From: Pegea sp. RAD2-039
Lineage: Eukaryota > Chordata > Thaliacea > Salpida > Salpidae
Assembly: GCA_034620365.1 (NCBI GenBank)
Contig: JAQGEQ010000071.1
Span: 3,224,001 to 3,288,000, forward strand
Length of the DNA: 64,000 nucleotides
Direction of reading: 5' to 3'
Shown: positions 54,850-64,000 of the stretch, piece after piece
Numbering within the stretch: position 1 is the stretch's first letter
How the letters are laid out: the number at the start of each line of letters is the position of its first letter
Made by a program: the position numbers and the translations under genes
The notes under the pieces: model-generated
What the model was told of the DNA's origin: nothing
The model's input: the letters and a program-made list of their open reading frames with translations, nothing else
Database searches by the model: none

Positions 54850-57077
54850 TATTTCTTATAAAAAACAGGTTTTGTATTTTTAACCAAAAGGAATTTTTAA
54901 CACATAAGAAAGACTTCTGAATTCAATTAGAAAAAAATTCAAAACTTTAAAGCTTAGACAGATTGAGAAGTGTTTAAAAAGAAAACTTGGTGATGTCTAT
55001 CGAAAGCAGATCCAAAGATAAAAAGATTTTCATCTGTACAAAAAAAGGTTTAAAATGGATTAATTGAAAAATTTATTAAGAAATTAACTGTATCAGACAG
55101 CTTTGTTAAAATAAACTTAGTTATAACTTTATACTTTACATAAAAACATTTAATTAAACAGCATTTAATTAAGTTTATATTTTCTCATTTCTATGTTATG
55201 GGTTAAATTGGTTTTTATCCCATGCACTAAATTTATTGTCACAAAACTACAACATCATTTTCTTAAAGATCTAAGGATATATTAAGATGTTTTGTTTTAT
55301 TTGGAATAAGTAGTTTGGAATAGCTGAACTGCAATTTTAATGAGTAATTGATCTTTTTTTTCAAGTCAAATAATTTTTCTAAAATTTATAAAAACAGCTC
55401 TCTTGGTAATCTTTATATTGTAATTGTTTTCAATATTTTGCTTTCAATTGTATCTTTTAATTATTTTTAGAATCTTGATTTTAAATTAAAAAAATTATTT
55501 AATGTAGAACCTTCTTTATTTTAATAATGAAATTGTAACTCATAAAGTTAAATATGATTGGAAGAGAACTGCAAAGTGTTAACTAAGTGAGTTCAAAAAA
55601 TAATTTTATCAAAATAGGAGCATCAGGTATTAGAAAATTGTTTTAAGCTCATTTTATAAAATTTCTGAATCAATCAACTTTTTGAATAAAATTTTTATAG
55701 ATCAAATAAATTTACATAAATTCTATTGAATAAGTTTAGTTTCATTATTATGATCAACGATACAGTTTGAACTTATAACATAATTTCTACTACTTTAGTA
55801 ACAGTTTAGATTCTATTTTAAAGCTTAAAGTGTATTATTTCATCAAAAGTAAGTCATTTTATTAACAAACATTCTTTTTAATAAGTTATGAGTCGGCTTT
55901 GAAGCTAAACTTAAAACCACTTTTAAAAGATTTTAATTAAAAATCTATTGATCTAAAATTTTTAAAGCAGCTTATTTTAAGGTCTTATTAGAATTGAAAT
56001 TATAATAAATTTTACAACAAGCTGTTTTATCTAATAAAAATTTCATTCATTTTCAGTTTAAAACAACTGTTCAGAGAAGTGCTTTTAATCGGAGAAATTT
56101 TCGGAAAATACTATTTTACTTAATAAAGTTTTAAATTGTAGAATTTCTTAAATCTATAAATAAACTTTTAATTGTAATTCAGTTGCGCTTAAGGAAGATA
56201 AGCTCAAATCACAAATCATTACGGGAGCATCATATTAAATTAAAAAACAATTTTTGAGGTAAATTATATTTTTATCCACACTAAGTCTTTTAATTGTTTA
56301 TCAAAACTTCTTTTGGTAGATTGAAGCCTGCTAATTAAAACCATTTTAAACTATATTATTACTTACTAATAACAAGTAAACAACAAACTGATAAGTTAAT
56401 GAATATTTCACAAAGTACAAATTTTGTTTGATTAATGACAGAGTTGGCCACCTACAAAACAAATAAAGAGCAAACTGAGAGAAGAATCAGAAAAAAGTCT
56501 TTAAAACATCTGAAACTTACATTTGAAACAATAAAGAACAGTTAAAAGGTAATTCATGAAACAGGTTCAAGCTGTTAGACATTATCACAATTTTATTTTT
56601 ACTGAGAATAGTATAGATAGATTAATTTATTATAATTAGTAATGACTTCAAAACAACTTAGTTGTGTAAAGCAGTAAATGAATTTGGTTTTAAAGAATAA
56701 ATGTTAGCTTACAAAGCTTAGAAAATATGCTTTTAAAATAGTACAAGTTATTAAAATTCGTTTTTTCTCATAAACCTTTAGCTGTGACTTTAATTATCAA
56801 ATTTATGTTGTTTGTGGAATAATGCTGGTTTTTTAGAAGGTCTTGTAAGATTTTGCTTGATGCTAAGAAAATTTTTTTACGCTAAATCAATAATTAAAAT
56901 TTTTTAATTTAAAATTCTTGTAAAACGATCAATGCTTCTTCTCATAATAGACACATTTAAAATAATTATTGTTCTTATCAACTAACCAAAAAGATTTTTC
57001 TAGAGTTTACAAAAATTTCAACAATAATTTGTTTAAATTAAAAAACTACAAAATAACTTTAATACTAAACTTAAAAA
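54850..57077. other. Intergenic region upstream of the cadherin
   Basis: About 2.2 kb of AT-rich sequence without a recognisable exon, repeat or promoter motif. The cadherin 5' UTR must lie at its right end. Confidence 0.5.
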
Positions 57078-60000
57078 ATGAAGGTTCTCTACTTGATACT
57101 GCTGATAAATGTAAGTAAATTGTATTTTCAATAGCATTTAGGTTATAACCTATACAAAATATTATACTTTAAAGATGCTATATATGTAAGGTATATACTT
57201 ATCACTAAATACTTAAATAGAATTAAATCATTTACAAACTTCTGTATCTGTTCCTTTATAACTCTTGAAAACTTATTTACGAGTTACTATTAATAGCTGC
57301 ATAGTTATTCAAACTCAGCATTTAAATTCATATTAAGTATAAATCTAAACCGAAACACAAACTAACTGTAAAAAAATCTTTTTATTTTTTATTCAGATAG
57401 CTGTTATTTCTTCTGTGAGCTGTGAGTAAACTTATTTCTTACTGACAAATGTTTTTGAAATAATTATTTATTTTACGTAGAGAATAATCTAGTTATCATT
57501 TTTTAAGCGTACCCTATTCAACTGTTTATATATATATCGTTCGTTGAAAATAAGTTTTATAAAAAGATGGCTCATACTGTTTAACTTATGTTGAAAAAAT
57601 TTCTAGCTGCTAAGAACTTCATTAATTAGATTTATTTTGTGTCTCATCATTATGTTTCTGAAACTAATTATATAAAAGTGTTAAAATTTTTATTCTATAT
57701 ATTGTACATATATTCAAAGCAGTGATGGTAATTCTCAAGTTTCTTGTTACTTTTAAAAAACTTTAAAAATGTTATTCTTTAAATTAATTTATTTAAAAAA
57801 TTAAAATTTCGTTAAAAATATAAATTTTTTAAAACAAACTTTGAGTATTTGATTTTTGTTTATTTAAAATTAAACTAATATTAAATTCTAGCTCATAGAA
57901 TGAAAAGAGATTGGGTCTACCCAACATTTATAGTCTTCGAAAATATAAATGGAGAAACATTTACACGAAAAAACCTCGGATTTGTAAGTAACTTGAAATT
58001 AATGAATCAAAAAAAAAGTTTTATTTAACTTCAAAATTTTCAAACTTGCTAACAACAAGTTAATTAAAAAATTTTTTTACTCTTGCTTTGATCAACAGGC
58101 AGTAAAACGAGAAGAAAAAGAAGTTGAAAGTTTTAAGCTAGTTGAAAAGTATGAACCCAAGGGCGTGTTTACAATTGAAACTATTAACAAGGAAGGGTTC
58201 ATTTATCAAGAGAAGCCACTTGATCGAGAAAAGAAAGAATTATACGAAATGGAAGTGTGGGGGTTGGATGAAAATGGAGAACCAGTACCCCCTGCTGGTG
58301 AAATTACAATAAGAGTTAAAGATTTAAATGATAATAGCCCTGTTTTTATTGATGCTACTTTAAGAGCAACTGTCCCAGAAGACGCTAATATAGGTAAGAC
58401 GCAGTTTCGATTCTGTAATACTTTCTAACCTGTAAATATATGTTATCTGATAAATTAAATTGGTTTAGCAATATATAAGTTTCTACAATTTGCTTTTTTG
58501 TAGATTACTGTTTCCACACAATAAACGCAACAGATGCTGACTCACCGGATGAGGTTATTGAGTTCACCAAATATCCTAACAGTGAAAATCCTAAAGGAAA
58601 CCGTTTTGAAGTGAGGCCTAATGGTGAATTGATAGTGAAAGCTAGTCTAGAAGCTGATGTATCTGAGGAAACATTGAGTTTAGTGACATTTAAAGTAAAA
58701 GCTCAAGATGCTAATGGAAAAGGACCTGGTTAGTTTAGAAAAGATCTTTGAATTTTACAATTATTTTTGTATTTCAAAATGACTGCTATCTATTATTACA
58801 GGTTATAATCAAACTATTTGTTTTGTAGGTATCACTAATGCTACAGTGACTGTTCGTATCACTGATGCTAATGATCATGCTCCAAAGTTTTTAAAACCAT
58901 CTTATGAATGTGATGTAGATGAAAATGAGTTGTTAAACCAACCTTTACAAATGTGCTCACTAGAAGCAGAAGATGAAGACTCCTTGGGAATAAATAAAGC
59001 TGTGAGGAATTTAAAAATCATATACCAAATACTTTAAATTGATTTAAGAAACGGAAAGTTACTTTACAAAGCTGTAATTATCAAAGAAGTTTATTTCTAA
59101 TTTTCGTATTTAAAAAATGTTTCAAACTTTTTATTTTCAATTTGAATCTAATATTTTCAGACATATTTTAAAATTGTTGGTGGAAACGCGATGGAAAATT
59201 TTGGAATAAATTCGTTCCCAAGTGACTCTGGAGTAAGCTCAGCAAAGCTATTTGTAAAAAAGAATCTTGACTTTGAAAGTCCTCCACAACAATATGTTCT
59301 GACTGTTGTGGCTTACAACAAGCAAGCAAGCAACTCTGACATCGAGCTTTTTCAAGTGAGTAATTTGTTTAAGACTAGCAGATACACAAACTAGAGACTT
59401 GTTTTAATATTTTTAGAATCGTGTGAAACTTACTGTAAATGTCAAAGACAACAACGAAGCTCCAGTTTTTTTGGAACAGCCTTACAAAGGTACAATCGGT
59501 GAAAATGTGAATTATATTCAACAATTAAAACAGCCAGTGTCAGCAAGAGATTATGATTTTAATGGTGATAATGTCACGTGAGTTCCTATTTTCAGTCAGA
59601 CAGTGAAATAAATAAATGTTTTCACGACTATTAGAGAAAAGTTTGAATTTAATCAATTATTAACTTTGTAGGTATGAAGTACTACCTCCAGGAAATAAAT
59701 GGTTTGAGATCAACCATGATGGATTTATAAGTGTAAAGAAAGATTTTGATCGTGAAAATCAAGAAGTGCTGAGCAATTTAAATAATTTAGGAGTCTACAA
59801 TCTTCGAATCAAAGCTTCTGATTCATGTTTGTTAAACGAAACCTGAGTTTAATGGAATTTAACTTCAATTTTTTGAATAGATGGTTTGAATTCTGTTGCT
59901 AGTTATTTTATTACTATTAATGATGACAATGATAATCCTCCAATGCCTCATGGAGACGGTTGGGATGTGGCCATATGTGATCAGATTAAAACTAATGATA

Positions 60001-62000
60001 CTCTGTATCACGTGACCGATATAACAGCTATAGATGAAGATAGTCCTGAAAATGGACCCCCTTTCGCATTCAGTTTCGTTCGAAACTCGAAATTTCTTAT
60101 TGATAGAAGTGAGTGTTATTAACTTTTGTTGTTTTATCTAAAAACAGATTAATGAAGTTTAAAAACTTCTTCTTTTACATTTTAGTTAGTCCTGACTCTG
60201 CACGTATTGATACAAGAAATAAGTATTTTGATATAAACGAAAAAAATATTTATGAGGAGGAAGTTTTGATCAAAGACACAGGAAAAAATAAAACTTCGAA
60301 TTCATACACCGCTACTTTAACGATCACAATCTGCGGGTAAGACTTTACTTTCGCCAATTAAATAAAGTAGATTACTGTATAGATTTTTCATTAAAGAATT
60401 CAAATAAAATCTTCCATATCTTTAATAAATATTTCATTCATTAATACTTTCCAGAGATTAATTCTAAAGATTCAGATTTTTTCAACACCTTACTTTTGAT
60501 AAGATTTTATAATCATTGACAAAATATAAAGATTTTTTTGGAAATCTTTGACTAAAAACTTATTTACAGCTGCGGTGATGACAATGTTCCAGACTGTGCA
60601 GCTGTAGTTCCAGTTGTAGGAACTGCATCATCATCAATCTTAGTAGCAGTTATTGTTGCGATTATTCTCCTCTTGCTTAGTAAGTTTTAGTCTACAAACT
60701 CCTAAAGCCATTTAAAAACTACCTTTTTTATTTAATTCTTAATAAAAACTTATAATTCTTATATAAAGTACAAAACAGTACCTTTTAATACTTTCTCATT
60801 AGTGCATAAATGCTTGACAAATATTTTATATCTGAGTACTAGAAAAAAAATGTTAAGTTATAAACTTTGTAAGAATAAGAGTGATGAAGCAAATTATGCT
60901 TAGATATTCACTTAAAATATCAAGTTTAAATTGACGTCAAATTTGTTTTAAAAGAACTAAAAACAGCTTAGAAAGTAAGAAGATTTTAAAAGCAATAATT
61001 AAATTTTTATTTTTGGTTAGTTTGATTGTCGATTGATTTGACGACGATGATTTTCATATATTTTTTGAATTTTTTTAGTTATTTTCGTGGCAATTTTTGC
61101 AATCCGACGAAAACAAGCTGGTTATGAAGCAAAAGAAAATCTTCTTATTGATGAAGATGACTACAGAAATACTTTAGGAGTTTATCATGATGAAGGTGGT
61201 GGCGAAGAAGATAATGTAAGTTTCTGGATATAAGATCTGCTTAATGATTAACGCAACCATTTGTTATAACTGAAAATATTGTTTGCTTTTTTCCTATTTT
61301 TGTCAAAGGCATATGTTTAACCAGTTGATATTAAGTTTACAATTCTCACTATAGGAAATAGAACTATAATTTTGCATTTTTTAATTTTATAATGAAATTT
61401 CTAAAACTATATTTTTTTAGAACGATAACCTTATTAAATATATAATTTTTTTCATAATTCAAAGATTTAGAAGTCAATGAATTGATATAAAATTTAATAA
61501 CATAAATATGATTAGAACTTAAAATTTAAATTTGTTATAAAAGGACATTTTCGATATTGGTGTATTACAACCATTAGAACCAGGAGTACCATTAAGAATA
61601 GATGAAAAACCACTGTATGGTGCACAGCAACCTCATGTTCGATTTGCACCAGATGACATCACTGAAGAAGACATCAATGATGTGAGTTTTTGATGACAAA
61701 TATTTTGTTGTTCAGTCTTCACTCAAGAAATCATCAAATATCAGATAAAAAGGTTCCCAAATTATCATTTACATCGTCTCTTCTTAACAGGCAAAGGAGC
61801 AAGTGGATGCTGATCCTTCCGCCCCACCGTTTGATTCCCTGCTTGTGTTTGATTACGAAGGGCAAGGATCAGATGCTGGATCTCTCAGTTCTATCAACTC
61901 AGGAACAACTGATGGTTCCCAGAACTACGATTATCTAAAAGATTGGGGTCCACGTTTCAGCAAGATTGCGGATGCTTATGGAGGTGATGACAGTGATTAA
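57078..62000 (+). CDS. CDH: Classical cadherin, five EC repeats, no prodomain
   Basis: Calcium-dependent homophilic adhesion receptor linked to catenins. Exons 57078-57110, 57398-57422, 57892-57983, 58099-58393, 58504-58728, 58829-59001, 59161-59355, 59417-59577, 59672-59826, 59881-60108, 60186-60336, 60570-60679, 61079-61215, 61544-61681 and 61791-62000 join in phase to 775 residues. A signal peptide is followed directly by RMKR (furin-type) and DWVYP, the adhesive Trp2 start of type I/II cadherins. EC marks: [14 protein letters not shown] (end EC1), DANDHAPKF (EC2), [10 protein letters not shown] (EC3), DDNDNPP (EC4), then a Cys-bearing EC5. One membrane helix follows (60600-61100). The tail has the p120-binding [10 protein letters not shown] and the beta-catenin-binding [16 protein letters not shown] and SLSSINS, ending [14 protein letters not shown]. 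The HAV tripeptide is absent from EC1. Confidence 0.96.
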
Positions 62001-64000
62001 AAAGAGATGTCAGATCAGGAAAAGATCTTTGTCGAGTAATTGACGGCCTGAAAATAACATTTAATGGATATTTTAGTGTCAATGAAGCTTTGATAAAGTC
62101 TTTCAGAGTTTATCTGTAAAAAATTAGATGCAAAATGTGTTTTCGTAAATCAGAAATTCGTTTTAATTATTGCGCTTTAAGTAATCACTTTTTAAAAACA
62201 GTATTCAAATTTTTTCCGAAATACTTTTATATTCTTTTTGTAACAACGCACGTTTGTTTTTTACTTTACAATTTAAAAAAACTCTTATTATCACTAATTC
62301 TTACATACATGCAATTCTTAATTTTATCATAAATTTGATATCCAAGTAAAAGTTTTAGTGAAACCTTATTCAGTAAAAACCTTATAGACTTTATAGCATC
62401 TTTAAAATCAGCGTGTTTTGTTATTTAGTTATGTTTTTGATTTGTATAATTAAGTTTTTAAGAAAATCATTTAATATATATACATTTTGCATTGGAATTT
62501 GTGGTAATCATGCAATTAAAAAAACATTTTTTAAACTATCAAGTGCTTTTTTAAAACTCTATAAGAAATAGAAAAGCTGAAAGATATGATTACAATAGAA
62601 TAGATACTTGTAGATATTTACAGCAGCTTGAGTACAAAAAAAAAGTTTTCAATTTAAAACAATTTTTTGCCAATAATAAAGCTTTGGGTAAACAGAAGTT
62701 TATTTAAACAGCAAATGAGAGCGTGTTGATTCAGTTTTTATTGTTTTGTATGTAACCAAATCAACGACATTACCTTATTGGATATCTTATTGACTTATTG
62801 GGTTTTCTTTTTTATTAACTCTACTCAGAATAACTTCTAAAGATTTTTTATATTCAAAAGTTTATTCTTATCTCCTAATTTATAAACAAACAAATTTAAG
62901 TAAATAAAAGCTTCCTTTTTTTCAAAATATTTCAGTGAACTTATAAATGAAGCTTTTTTGTATCTTAAGCCATCATTACATACCAGGCTAGAAACATTTT
63001 TTTTCTGAATGAATCTTATTTTAAGTTTTTTAGTTTAGATAAGGGCATTCTTGTCTTCTCATTAAAGATATTTGCAAGCACATTATGAAATCGCTCAAAA
63101 TCAATACCAGCAATTGGGAGGTTATCGTATTAAGTCGTTCCTAATGACGTTTGCAACATCTACTTTGCAAACAGCTGAAGAATAGAAAAGTCAGTTTCAA
63201 AGAAAATAAAGAAACCCTAAAGGCTTTTTCTTTTGTAGTTTACTGTGTACTGCCTTATTAGTTCCTTTGTATTTTACTGTTTATTGCTTTATTTTTAATT
63301 TCATCAGTCATATTACATCCAGCATGACTGTTCTCAGCCTTATTATTATCTACAGATGAAAATTTGCAACTTTTTTATAAATGCCCAGACTATCTTGAAG
63401 TTATTCTCCAAAGATACACTTAATTCAAAAGTATTATCACGTTTAAGATACAAGTAATCATAAATTGATAAATAGATACCAATGTATACTTTTTAATATT
63501 TACTCTTTTCAAGCTTGATTTTCTCATTTGTAATTCATCATTATATTTCAAAATGTTCAATATTTAAATTTTTCGAGACAGTTTAACTTTTACAAATGTT
63601 TTGATTATTTGACCTTTGTTTATTTGTTCACATTATCTTTTAAAGTTCCGAGAAAAATTATTGAAAAAAGTACTAATCCAAAGGTTTTCTGATATTTAAT
63701 TATCTATAAAAACTTTCTCAATAATGTTGTTTACTTCAAATGTTAAATCAACAATGAACATATTAGTTTTGCTTAAAATTAAGTGATGGGATACTATTTA
63801 AATAAAAATATAATTGATAACTTTTTTATTCAATTTTGGACGTCAAAAACTTGTTCAAACTTAAATTCTCTGAAACCATAAAAATACGAAAACAATATAT
63901 TTTATTCATTGTAAAGTTAAGTCATAGAAGTAGGGCAATGTACAAAACATAAGTATCTTTTTTCCTGAATATTCAGACAAATATGTTTTTAAAGAAACAA
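62001..64000. other. Cadherin 3' UTR and downstream intergenic sequence
   Basis: AT-rich. The 65-codon open frame at 62135-62332 has no protein-like features. No further gene is recognised up to the window end. Confidence 0.5.

Noticed and set aside
62135-62332. A 65-codon frame after the cadherin gene
   Set aside because: Phe/Leu-rich translation of AT-rich sequence in the presumed 3' UTR, with no family resemblance.

Overview
This window reads as a strongly AT-rich animal nuclear genome. Genes are split by many canonical GT..AG introns, ranging from about 50 nt to several kb. The best clue to the organism is the classical cadherin at 57.1-62.0 kb. It has five EC repeats, a Trp2-type adhesive start, no LamG/EGF block and a vertebrate-like catenin-binding tail. 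That architecture is established for Olfactores (vertebrates and tunicates); other invertebrates use longer LamG/EGF-bearing classical cadherins. With the AT richness and a likely dicistronic locus, I infer a tunicate. This is inference, not proof.

Layout. 1-6.4 kb (+): an AAK1/BMP2K-type NAK-family kinase, 5' end outside the window, about 24 exons visible. 6.4-9.9 kb: intergenic, with a dispersed-repeat copy near 7.75-8.1 kb. 9.9-11.8 kb (+): CMC4, whose stop overlaps by 8 nt the start of MRPL44; both encode mitochondrial proteins. 13.9-17.7 kb (+): a GALNT2-like GalNAc-transferase, with its membrane-anchor exon not found. 19.9-21.7 kb (+): a single-exon, low-complexity protein with an internal repeat and no recognised family. 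28.5-33.7 kb (+): a complete six-exon Wnt gene of 354 residues. 35.3-42.2 kb (-): an adhesion GPCR. 43.6-44.7 kb: a GC-richer segment with coding-like fragments and a paired E-box/CCAAT cluster. 46.1-46.5 kb: a second dispersed-repeat copy. 46.8-47.9 kb (-): an intronless intracellular-type serpin with an atypical reactive-centre hinge. 51.1-52.8 kb (+): NXT (p15) in four exons, flanked by a pair of direct repeats. 53.3-54.9 kb: remnants of an LTR retrotransposon (-) and of a LINE reverse transcriptase (+). 57.1-62.0 kb (+): the classical cadherin, 15 exons and 775 residues.

The genes do not form one pathway. AAK1 (endocytosis), Wnt (secreted signal), adhesion GPCR and cadherin (cell surface) and GALNT (O-glycosylation) are ordinary metazoan genes. 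CMC4 and MRPL44 are the only pair with an obvious joint arrangement. tRNA-derived SINE-like pieces with Pol III A/B boxes occur at several places. I saw no complete tRNA or rRNA gene, CRISPR array or intact transposon. Splice joins were made by eye from reading frame, splice sites and family similarity, and no search could be run.
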